Source: Alphaproteobacteria bacterium
GTDB lineage: Bacteria; Pseudomonadota; Alphaproteobacteria; Rhizobiales; Hyphomicrobiaceae
Length of the DNA stretch: 33,506 nucleotides
Direction: 5' to 3'
Assembly (NCBI GenBank): GCA_018819265.1
Contig: JAHJQI010000177.1
Coordinates: 1 to 33,506 of the forward strand
Shown: positions 26,883-33,506 of the stretch, piece by piece
Layout of the letters: each line of letters begins with the position of its first letter
How positions within the stretch are numbered: position 1 is the first letter of the stretch
The notes under the pieces: generated by a model
Told to the model about the DNA's origin: nothing
Databases searched by the model: none
What the model saw: only the letters and a program-made list of their open reading frames with translations
Translations under genes and position numbers: made by a program

Positions 26883-27309
26883 AGTACGGCCTCAGAATGT
26901 CGATGATAAACTTCATGCTGCGATCTTCGTACTCAGCGAAGATGCGGTGCTGATCTTCGTCGGAGACCCACTTGGGGACGACGAAAACGCCGCCTTCGGC
27001 CACCCTCGGCGGGGCCGCGACAAGATCATGAGCGATCGCGATCTGGATGACGGCCATCACCGCCGGCAGGCTCTTTTCCGTCAGCGCCTTCTTCACTTGG
27101 CGACGGATCGCGACCTCGAGCGCCGACATCTTCCCGACCTTGCCGTTTTTCAGGACCTCGAGCGGTTCGTTGAGGATTGCGCCGATATCGACAAGGCCTT
27201 GGCGCTCGGCCCGCTTCTTCGGGCTCGGCAGCCGCTTCCTGCGGCGCTTGGCCGGTGCACCGGCCGCAGTCGTCGCAGCCTTATCCTTTGCTGGAATGTC
27301 GCTGGTCAT
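26863..27309 (-). CDS. DUF5681-like hypothetical protein
   Basis: A 148-residue protein with a basic, lysine/arginine-rich N-terminus (AKRRRKRLPSPKKRAERQG) and a helical core, NEPLEVLKNGKVGKMSALEV then RRQVKKALTEKSLPAVM. It resembles the C-terminal region of DUF5681 proteins, which usually read ...KREALLKQLVNKAL..., so it may be a divergent paralogue of the following gene. Its start overlaps the methyltransferase stop by four bases and its end overlaps the next gene by 20 bases, showing tight operon structure. Function unknown. Confidence 0.75.
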   Translation of the reverse strand: MTSDIPAKDKAATTAAGAPAKRRRKRLPSPKKRAERQGLVDIGAILNEPLEVLKNGKVGKMSALEVAIRRQVKKALTEKSLPAVMAVIQIAIAHDLVAAPPRVAEGGVFVVPKWVSDEDQHRIFAEYEDRSMKFIIDILRPYYEQQQG

Positions 27310-28673
27310 TCGGCGGCCTCCCGGGACGCTGCATCGGTCATTCCAGGCGCAGGGGTATCGGCTTCGACGGCCGGGCTGCGCTCCTCGGCAACGGCCTGGA
27401 ATGTCTGGCCGGTTTCGACGAGGACGGCGTCCAGCTTGGCGAGTTTTGCCAGCCGCTGCAGGATGACGTCACAATAAAGCGGATCGAGTTCGATCCCGTA
27501 GCCGCGGCGACCGGTCTTATGAGCCGCGACGAGGGTCGTCCCTGAGCCGGCGAACGCGTCGAGGACGATGCCCTTTCTGCGCGAGCAATCGAGGATCGCG
27601 TCGACGACAAGCGCGATCGGCTTGACGGTCGGATGCATGGCGAGCTCGTCGTCGCGGCTTGGGCCGAACGAATTGACGCCGGCATAGGTCCAGACGTTCG
27701 TCCGGTATCGACCATGCTTGCCGAGCTCGACGTTGTTGATGTGCGCCGCCGTCCCAGACTTGAAGACGAAGAACAGCTCATGCTGGCTGCGATAGAGCGA
27801 GCCCATGCCACCGTTCGTCTTCGACCAGACGCAGAGGTTCTTGAGCGCGCTATAGACGCCATCGGCAGCGTCAAGGACCTCGCGCATGTGCCGCCAGTCC
27901 ATGGCCACGAAGTGGATGGCGCCATCGCCGGACGCCGCGGCGAGGTTGCCGAAGACGGAACGCAGAAAGGCGGTGAACTCGGCCTCGGACATCTCGCCCG
28001 AGGCACTGGCGAATTCCCGGTGCTTGACCTTGCCAAGCCCTGAGACGTGCCCAGCGATCGGCACGTTATAAGGGGGGTCCGTAAAGACCATTTGCGCGGT
28101 CTCGCCCTCAAGGAGCCGCGCGTAGGTCTCGGGCGCGGTGGCGTCGCCGCAGATCAAGCGATGCGGACCGATCTGCCAGATGTCGCCGAGACGCGTTACC
28201 GCCGGCCCGGCGATCTCAGGGACGGCATCGGCCGGGTCGGGCTTTTGAGCCGCCGCGTCGAGGCCGCCAATCAGGACGTCGATCTCAGGCATCGAAAAGC
28301 CCGTGATCGTGACGTCGAAATCAAGGTCGAGGTCGGCGAGGTACTGCAGCTCGATGGCCAGCAGCTCGGGATCCCAGCCCGCATTTTCCGCGAGGCGGTT
28401 GTCCGCGATGACGTAGGCGCGGATCTGGGCCTCGGTCATGCCAGCGAGGCAGACCGTCGGGATCGACTCCAAACCAATCTGCTGAGCGGCCTCAAGACGC
28501 CCGTGTCCGGCGATCAGCCGGTTCTCCTCGTCGACGAGGACCGGGTTCGTGAAACCGAAGGTGCGGATCGAATCCGCAATCTGCTTCAGCTGGGCCTTGG
28601 AGTGCGTCCGAGGGTTGGATTTGCGCGGCCTCAACGCGGCCGGCGGCTGGTAGGTGATGGCGATTTCAGCCAT
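27306..28673 (-). CDS. ParB-like / N4-N6 DNA methyltransferase fusion
   Basis: A 455-residue protein. The N-terminal ParB/Srx-like domain (about 10-135) has HSKAQLKQIADSIRTFGF, LIAGHGRLEAAQQIG and AYVIADNRLAENAGWD. The C-terminal amino-methyltransferase domain has catalytic DPPY (199-202) before the AdoMet-binding FAGSGTT (374-380), the beta-class order. Both catalytic motifs are intact, so it should modify adenine (N6) or cytosine (N4); the target sequence cannot be read from here. Such fusions are common in prophages and plasmids, where they often act without a cognate nuclease. AGGAG seven bases upstream supports the start. First gene of the unit with the two DUF5681-type genes. Confidence 0.93.
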   Translation of the reverse strand: MAEIAITYQPPAALRPRKSNPRTHSKAQLKQIADSIRTFGFTNPVLVDEENRLIAGHGRLEAAQQIGLESIPTVCLAGMTEAQIRAYVIADNRLAENAGWDPELLAIELQYLADLDLDFDVTITGFSMPEIDVLIGGLDAAAQKPDPADAVPEIAGPAVTRLGDIWQIGPHRLICGDATAPETYARLLEGETAQMVFTDPPYNVPIAGHVSGLGKVKHREFASASGEMSEAEFTAFLRSVFGNLAAASGDGAIHFVAMDWRHMREVLDAADGVYSALKNLCVWSKTNGGMGSLYRSQHELFFVFKSGTAAHINNVELGKHGRYRTNVWTYAGVNSFGPSRDDELAMHPTVKPIALVVDAILDCSRRKGIVLDAFAGSGTTLVAAHKTGRRGYGIELDPLYCDVILQRLAKLAKLDAVLVETGQTFQAVAEERSPAVEADTPAPGMTDAASREAAE

Positions 28674-29028
28674 GTCAGGCTCCTGCTTGAAGACGGAGCC
28701 TGCGGTCAGAATGGGCGCGACTCCTCGATGCAGTCTCGAGGCGATCGCTCATGCACTACCTCGAACCCATCGGGCGTCACGCCCTCACTTTGGAGCTACC
28801 CCACAGGATATCGCATCACGCGGGCCTTCGGCTCTCCCACATGGGCGCCAGCCGATCCCTCCTGCGCCTCACTCCAGGCCCCGATAACATAGTTCAAAGG
28901 CTCCCATCTGGCAAGGTTTTGACGGTGAAAAGCTCTGATTTATTAATGAGTTGCCTTTTGTCCCTGACGTTAGCTTTTGGTGGCATTCCATTCGTTGGAC
29001 CGATTGCTTGGCGGGATCGCCAACGCAT
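28674..29028. other. Gene-free stretch between methyltransferase and reductase genes
   Basis: About 355 bases. The right part (about 28910-28990) is noticeably AT-richer than the surroundings, with TTTATTAATGAG. It must contain the promoter of the methyltransferase unit (minus strand); no confident boxes or coding signal found. Confidence 0.45.
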
Positions 29029-29577
29029 TCAAGGATTGGATCGAACTCGATACGTCGACTGGACCAGACCGGAAGGAAACGTCGTGGTCTTGATATGGTC
29101 GAGCCGAACATCGCGCGACAACGGGCCGAACAAGGGTCGCCCCCGACCCAGCAGTATTGGAATGCGCGTGATGATCAGGTCCTCGATCAGTCCCGCCTTC
29201 ATGAAGGATTGAATGACTTGGCCGCCGTCGACATAGGCGCGCTTCCATCCCTTCACGGACAGGCTTTGCATCAGGGGATCAGGCGGTTGGTCACTGACGT
29301 GCACCGTTTCGGAGAGCCTTGATGGGACATCTTCTTGCCGCAACGATTGGCTCATCACCACCACAGGCTTGCTGTACGGCCAAGTCTCGAATTCGAGGAC
29401 CTTCCGGAAGGTCTCACGGCCCATGATCAGGCCGTCCACACGCGCCATGAAATCCTGATAGCCGTGGTCCTCGCCCTCGGTCGGGATGCTGTGGAGCCAA
29501 CCGATATCGCCGTCATCCCGGGCGATGTACCCATCGAGGCTGGTTGCGATGAAGACGTGACCTGTGATCGTTGGCAT
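29029..29577 (-). CDS. Dihydrofolate reductase / RibD C-terminal family reductase
   Basis: A 182-residue NADPH-dependent reductase-like protein of the RibD-C/DHFR superfamily. Features: VFIATSLDGYIARDDGDIGWL at the N-terminus, VDGLIMGRETFRKVL in the middle (nucleotide-binding MGRxTF), AYVDGGQVIQSFMKAGLIED and ITRIPILLGRGRPLFG toward the end, all typical. The physiological substrate is unknown; relatives are often called YwjB-like reductases. Stands alone, with no clear ribosome site and its neighbours on the same strand. Confidence 0.88.
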   Translation of the reverse strand: MPTITGHVFIATSLDGYIARDDGDIGWLHSIPTEGEDHGYQDFMARVDGLIMGRETFRKVLEFETWPYSKPVVVMSQSLRQEDVPSRLSETVHVSDQPPDPLMQSLSVKGWKRAYVDGGQVIQSFMKAGLIEDLIITRIPILLGRGRPLFGPLSRDVRLDHIKTTTFPSGLVQSTYRVRSNP

Positions 29578-29648
29578 TGGGTATCTCAGGCTGGATTGGC
29601 GAGGGTTCTTACTGCACTGCCACTATGGTGCACCGAGAGATCGCCTAC

Positions 29649-30167
29649 TCATGCGGAGGATATTGATCTTCTCATGCGAACCGAGGGAAACGCGAGCCCT
29701 GGCGTCAGTTCGACCTTCGTTTCCTGAATGACCTCGAACCCCAGCGCAGCGTAGAAATCCACTGCCGCCAGGGTCGAGAACGCTTCTATGGCCCGGGCAC
29801 CATGCGCGTCCGCATCTCGAATGCAGCGCAACAGCAGCGCCTTTGCGACACCCCGCCGGACCCAGCTCGGATGCGTCGCAAAGTGTCTGACGTGCGCGAG
29901 CCCGCCTTCCAGCTCTCCGGTACCGGGCCGATCGAGCGACCATCCCCCGCATCCCACGATGCGATTTTCGCCGTCATGCGCGACGAAATACCTGCCGGAA
30001 TTGAGGAGAGCCGGGTTGGCCCTCGAGATGAGCGGCAACGCACGGGCGAGAAGTGCCAATTCGTAGTGCCCGGCCAGAAGCTCCCCGTAGCTTGTCTTCA
30101 GGAGATCGCTGACCCCGCAAGCGTCTGAGGAGGCTGCAATCCGGATCGTGAATGGGCTGGTGCTCAT
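29649..30167 (-). CDS. GNAT family N-acetyltransferase
   Basis: A 172-residue acyl-CoA N-acetyltransferase. The acetyl-CoA-binding segment is HVRHFATHPSWVRRGVAKAL (RRGVA as the Q/RxxGxG/A loop), followed by ALLLRCIRDADAHGARAIEA and the C-terminal VDFYAALGFEVI, all standard GNAT features. The substrate cannot be inferred. It lies 71 bases upstream of the reductase gene on the same strand, possibly co-transcribed. Confidence 0.88.
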   Translation of the reverse strand: MSTSPFTIRIAASSDACGVSDLLKTSYGELLAGHYELALLARALPLISRANPALLNSGRYFVAHDGENRIVGCGGWSLDRPGTGELEGGLAHVRHFATHPSWVRRGVAKALLLRCIRDADAHGARAIEAFSTLAAVDFYAALGFEVIQETKVELTPGLAFPSVRMRRSISSA

Positions 30168-30502
30168 GTATTCTCAGCCCTCACGATGGGACCTCACAAT
30201 GTCCGGTGCGTTCGTGGCCGGACCATGCATAACTCGCCAATACCGCCGATCCGCTAGCTGGTAATTTCCCCGTGATCTGCGCCCAAAGGTGGGTCCTGAC
30301 AAGATCATTGACATCATCGGCATGTGAAAGTGGATCCATGCGACCGGGACCTGCAATGATCACCGTGCGTTGCTCGGGTAGATGTTCAGTCTTGGTCGTG
30401 TTCCTCGATTGGTGGTTCTCCGATTGCGGCAGAGGTGGGCCGGATAGGTGGCCGCCCGCTCGACTTCCGAGCGGGCGCTGCTCGTCCGTCGGTCGCATCC
30501 GA
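30168..30502. other. Intergenic stretch between osmC-like and GNAT genes
   Basis: About 335 bases. It holds the hairpin at 30453-30477 downstream of the OsmC-like gene and must contain the GNAT promoter. A minus-strand frame through it overlaps the OsmC coding region and shows no recognisable protein, so I consider it non-coding. Confidence 0.45.
30453..30477 (-). terminator. Hairpin downstream of the osmC-like gene
   Basis: A perfect ten-base-pair stem (CGCCCGCTCG/CGAGCGGGCG) with a five-base loop starts 25 bases past the OsmC stop codon. No T run follows, so termination strength is uncertain; it may also stabilise the mRNA end. Confidence 0.5.
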
Positions 30503-31087
30503 TCAGGCTGAGACCCGTTGAATGACGACGGGCACGGGCCGGCAGACGGTGTTACAGGTGGGAGAATGCTTCTGGGCATAGGCCAGCAGGGCATCGAGCT
30601 CTTCGTCGGAGCAATCGGCTTTCACGTTCATCTTGATATCGATCTGCTCGTAGCCGGCAGGGACGCTGTCATCGAGGCCGAGGAGGCCTTGAAGGTCGAT
30701 GTTCCCCTTGAGCTCTGTCGACAGTTCCTTGATCGTGATGCCGCGCGCCATGGCATGAAGGACGAAGGTTGTCGTCACGCATCCTGCAAGCGCGTGCAGC
30801 AGGAACTCGACCGGATTGGCGCCCTCATTGTTGCCGAGCAGGACCGGTGGCTCGCCGTTGGTGAATTCGAACGACGCCGTGCGCGACGAGTCCTCCTGGC
30901 CCGCACCATAGAAGTCCCGGATCGTGGAGCGGTTCTCGCCGCCGCTGATCCAGGTGTTGCGCGCCCGAAACTGGAACTTGGCAAGGCTCTTGTCGGCTTT
31001 CAGAGCAGCGATCGTATCGACAGCGGCCTGAACATTGAGTCCGTTGAGGTAAGTTGCTTTCTCGGCGACAGCAAGCTGGGCGGTCAT
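30503..31087 (-). CDS. OsmC family protein
   Basis: A 194-residue OsmC/Ohr-fold protein, a family that reduces organic hydroperoxides using paired cysteines. Cysteines visible: C103 in LLHALAGCVTTTF, in the expected helix position, and C178/C182 in HSPTCNTVCRPVP; the C103 and C178 pair fits the family's catalytic cysteines. The ATG at 31087 is set by AAGGAGA seven bases upstream; a longer reading frame up to 31423 is antisense to the next gene. It diverges from a GlxA-type regulator, which probably controls it. Confidence 0.92.
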   Translation of the reverse strand: MTAQLAVAEKATYLNGLNVQAAVDTIAALKADKSLAKFQFRARNTWISGGENRSTIRDFYGAGQEDSSRTASFEFTNGEPPVLLGNNEGANPVEFLLHALAGCVTTTFVLHAMARGITIKELSTELKGNIDLQGLLGLDDSVPAGYEQIDIKMNVKADCSDEELDALLAYAQKHSPTCNTVCRPVPVVIQRVSA

Positions 31088-31236
31088 GGTCGTTCTCCTT
31101 CCGTCGGGTTTGCGATCTGCCGGCTTCAGCGGGTTGCTGAGGTGCGCCGGCGAGTTGCAAACTACGGTCAGAGGTGCTGAAGCATCAGAGTGGGTTTTGC
31201 CAAAAACAGTCCGTTCGTGCCAACATCGGTGTCGCC

Positions 31237-32280
31237 ATGAACAATCGCTCTCGTTCTCCCATCGACGCCCTGATCCTGGCGCTGCCCGAGACCGCCGGGT
31301 CTGCGCTCTACGGCATGGTGGACGTCTTGGCGGCAACCGGGACGCTCTGGCGGGAGCTGACCGGCGAGGAGCCAGGGCATCGGCTGATAGCCCCTCGCAT
31401 CGTCGCGCCGAAGAAGCGCCCATTCCGTTGCGGAAACGGCATTCCTGTGAGCCCCGACATTAGTCTTGAAGAAACGAGGCGCCCGGAGATCATCATCTTG
31501 CCGGAGCTTTGGCTTGCTCCGACCGACGACATGGGGGACCGTTATCCTGAGGTGAAGGACTGGATACGGCGCTGCTATCGGCAAGGCAGCACGGTCTACA
31601 CGGCCTGCTCCGGATCGATCCTGCTCGCTGCAACAGGGCTCCTCGACGGGCGCGAGGCCACCTCGCACTGGGGCTATCAGGAACTGTTCCGTACATGCTT
31701 TCCCGCCGTTCGCTTCAATCCGGAGCCCAACCTCGTCATCGCGGATGCAGCCGGACGGATCGTGACAGCCGGCGGCACAACCTCATGGCACGATCTCGCG
31801 CTCCATATCATCGCCAGACACTGCAGTCCGGGAGAGGCGCTGCGCATCGCCAAGGTCTATCTGCTCAAATGGCACGGCGAGGGGCAGCTGCCCTTTGCCA
31901 GCCTCGTGCGTCGACAGCCTCACGCCGACTCCGTCGTCCGTCGGGCTGAGACATGGCTTGGCGAACATTTTCGCGAGGCGCACGCCGTCGCAGCCGTCGT
32001 CGAGGCGTGTGGCATCCCAGAGCGCAGCCTGAAGCGTCGGTTCAAGGCGGCCACAGGCACGACCTTGATGGCGCATGCGCAGAACCTCCGCATCGAAGAG
32101 GCGAAGCGCATGCTTGAGAATGGCGAGCTCTCGGCGGACGAGATCGCCGAGACAGTCGGGTACGAGAATCCAGCCTTCTTCCGGCGCCTGTTTAAGCGCT
32201 CGACCGGCCTGACACCGGGAGCCTATCGACGGATGTTCAAACCAATGGCCAAGTCCGCAACAGCTGCGGCGACGGCATAG
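31237..32280 (+). CDS. GlxA-type AraC family transcriptional regulator
   Basis: A 347-residue regulator with an N-terminal DJ-1/PfpI-like domain (about residues 8-185; cysteine in VYTACSGSILLAATGLLDG) and a C-terminal AraC helix-turn-helix (about 235-335; IPERSLKRRFKAATG and ELSADEIAETVGYENPAFFR, then FKRSTGLTPGAYRRMF). The start at 31237 gives a normal N-terminus; an in-frame start at 31174 is possible. It diverges from the OsmC-like gene by about 150 bases and precedes the YheT-type gene by 14 bases, suggesting control of both. Confidence 0.93.
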   Translation: MNNRSRSPIDALILALPETAGSALYGMVDVLAATGTLWRELTGEEPGHRLIAPRIVAPKKRPFRCGNGIPVSPDISLEETRRPEIIILPELWLAPTDDMGDRYPEVKDWIRRCYRQGSTVYTACSGSILLAATGLLDGREATSHWGYQELFRTCFPAVRFNPEPNLVIADAAGRIVTAGGTTSWHDLALHIIARHCSPGEALRIAKVYLLKWHGEGQLPFASLVRRQPHADSVVRRAETWLGEHFREAHAVAAVVEACGIPERSLKRRFKAATGTTLMAHAQNLRIEEAKRMLENGELSADEIAETVGYENPAFFRRLFKRSTGLTPGAYRRMFKPMAKSATAAATA

Positions 32281-32294
32281 CCAGGGCGCACTCA

Positions 32295-33320
32295 ATGTCG
32301 GTGACCGTCGCGCGTTCCCTTTCCAGATCGAAGCCTGCCGAGGGGGCGGCCTTCTGCGAACGCGCGCCCTGGTGGGGCGGCGATTTGCAGACACTGCGCA
32401 ATCACCTGCTGGCAGGACAGCAGCCCCTGCCTTCGACGACGGTAACGCGCTTGTTTCCGACCTCGGACGGGACTGGTGACCGCTTGATGGGGCGCCTCGA
32501 GCAGCCGGTGCACCCCGCTCCAGGCACGCCGCTCATTGTGCTCATCCATGGTCTCACCGGCTGCGAGGACAGCACTTATGTGCGCCGGTCGGCCCGGTAT
32601 CATCTGATGCGCGGCCGGCGGGTTCTGCGGCTCAACCTTCGTGGCGCCGGCCCAGGTCGGAAGCTGGCCAACGGCTACTATCACGCGGGCTGCGCACCGG
32701 ATCTCCAGAACGTGCTCGCGGGGCTCAACGAGGAGGACGTTCGGAACGGGGTGTTTGCCGTCGGCTATTCGCTCGGCGGCAACATCCTCCTCAACCTTCT
32801 TGGGACTATTCCTGTCGGAGAGCATCTCGTCGGCGCCGCCGTCGTCTCAGCGCCAATCGAGCCGGGTGAGGCCTGCCAGCGCATCATGGCGCCGAGAAAC
32901 GCTCTCTATCATCGCTGGCTGTTGCGGCGAATGAAGCAGGATGTGCTGGCCTCGCCCGGACTGGCATCAGCCGAGCGCGAGGCCATCACAGAGGCACGCT
33001 CGGTCTATGCGTTCGATGACCGGTGGGTGGCGCCCCGCAACGGATTTCGTGACGCGGAGGACTATTACGCGCGTACGGCCGGCGCCCGCCACTTGGCGTC
33101 GATCTCCATGCCGACGCTGTTGCTGCACGCCATGAATGATCCCTGGATTCCGGTGCGGCCCTATCTTGAGCTGCGGCAGCCGGCATCACCACACGTGGAG
33201 ATCGTTGTTGCGCGCAGTGGCGGCCATGTCGGCTTCCACGAGCACGGGCACACCGAGACTTGGCACGATCGCAAGATCGAGGATTTCCTGGTCCGCCTTG
33301 AAGGACGTATTCGCGCCTAA
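32295..33320 (+). CDS. YheT-type alpha/beta hydrolase
   Basis: A 341-residue alpha/beta-hydrolase of the YheT/embryogenesis-associated family. N-terminal PWWGGDLQTLRNHLL is diagnostic for YheT. The catalytic triad is visible: nucleophile S159 in GYSLGGN, D282 in HAMNDPWIP, and H311 in SGGHVGF. The lid-like segment RNALYHRWLLRRMKQD is typical. Substrate unknown; often annotated as a predicted hydrolase or esterase. It lies 14 bases after the regulator stop, so the two are probably one transcript. The final 186 bases of the window (33321-33506) show no gene I can support. Confidence 0.93.
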   Translation: MSVTVARSLSRSKPAEGAAFCERAPWWGGDLQTLRNHLLAGQQPLPSTTVTRLFPTSDGTGDRLMGRLEQPVHPAPGTPLIVLIHGLTGCEDSTYVRRSARYHLMRGRRVLRLNLRGAGPGRKLANGYYHAGCAPDLQNVLAGLNEEDVRNGVFAVGYSLGGNILLNLLGTIPVGEHLVGAAVVSAPIEPGEACQRIMAPRNALYHRWLLRRMKQDVLASPGLASAEREAITEARSVYAFDDRWVAPRNGFRDAEDYYARTAGARHLASISMPTLLLHAMNDPWIPVRPYLELRQPASPHVEIVVARSGGHVGFHEHGHTETWHDRKIEDFLVRLEGRIRA

Positions 33321-33506
33321 GGTCATGCGGACCGTTTCCTGCGCGACGTCATTTAGGATGATCGCTCGTATTGCCTCATCCAGACATGTTCCCGAACGCG
33401 CGTGTTGTTGCCTCATGAGAATGTTCCTGAGCCTGCCATTCCAATTCGTCTGCTATTTCAGTCGGTTCAAGATGGCCACTGTCGCGCGGAGCCCCCACAG
33501 AGCGCA

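Noticed and set aside
30181..30594. Minus-strand frame of 137 codons between the osmC-like and GNAT genes
   Set aside because: It overlaps the OsmC gene in another frame, crosses its likely hairpin terminator and resembles no protein.
33321..33506. Partial gene at the right edge
   Set aside because: Short frames exist on both strands but none continues with recognisable motifs to the window end.

Overview
The window looks like chromosomal DNA from a GC-rich alphaproteobacterium, most likely order Hyphomicrobiales (Rhizobiales). This is inferred from gene content and order. The run aroA-cmk-rpsA-(sppA)-ihfB-lapA-trpF-trpB, a TIGR02300-type acidic zinc-ribbon protein divergent from aroA, a small heat-shock protein followed by a DUF1150 protein, and an NDUFA9-like SDR protein are all typical of that group. 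I cannot name the genus from sequence alone.

Layout. 1-656: tRNA-Leu(CAG) on the minus strand with a clear sigma-70 promoter, flanked by clusters of palindromic REP-like repeats. 657-1640: NDUFA9-like protein. 1739-3775: an AT-richer, probably acquired cassette encoding a membrane-anchored coiled-coil ParA-like ATPase, a translationally coupled 56-residue protein and a 146-residue helical protein. 4044-5105: heat-shock unit on the minus strand (Hsp20, DUF1150) with a heat-shock sigma-32-type promoter, a leader of about 120 nt, a hairpin over the ribosome binding site and a textbook terminator. 5228-6450: a zinc-ribbon mini-protein and a secreted PilJ-N-like protein. 6521-14753: the conserved minus-strand housekeeping block, made of trpB, trpF, lapA-like, ihfB, sppA, rpsA, cmk and aroA. 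14991-15641: TIGR02300 protein and tRNA-Ala(GGC).

From about 16.2 kb onward the window is accessory. 16229-19531 holds a DUF4238/SEC-C protein convergent with an unrecognised protein carrying an HHFHLG motif. 19684-22156 is a translationally coupled DUF3489-DUF2924-serine recombinase module. 22416-22985 is an internal fragment of a type III restriction Res subunit, fused tail-to-tail with a membrane-protein gene. 23533-26356 is a LysR regulator divergent from a decayed catabolic or oxidative-stress gene set: a frameshifted AhpD-like gene, a possible Tat-leader remnant, a DUF1348 gene and an internally deleted PPOX-family gene. 26448-28673 is an overlapping three-gene unit (ParB-like/DNA methyltransferase plus two DUF5681-type proteins) of the kind seen in prophages and integrated elements. 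29029-33320 carries a RibD/DHFR-like reductase, a GNAT acetyltransferase, and a divergent OsmC / GlxA-type regulator / YheT-type hydrolase group.

The most interesting candidates for undescribed biology are the membrane-anchored ParA cassette (1739-3775) and the DUF4238-SEC-C plus HHFHLG gene pair (16229-19531). The Hsp20 control region is the best-supported regulatory observation. All family assignments come from reading motifs; no database search was run.
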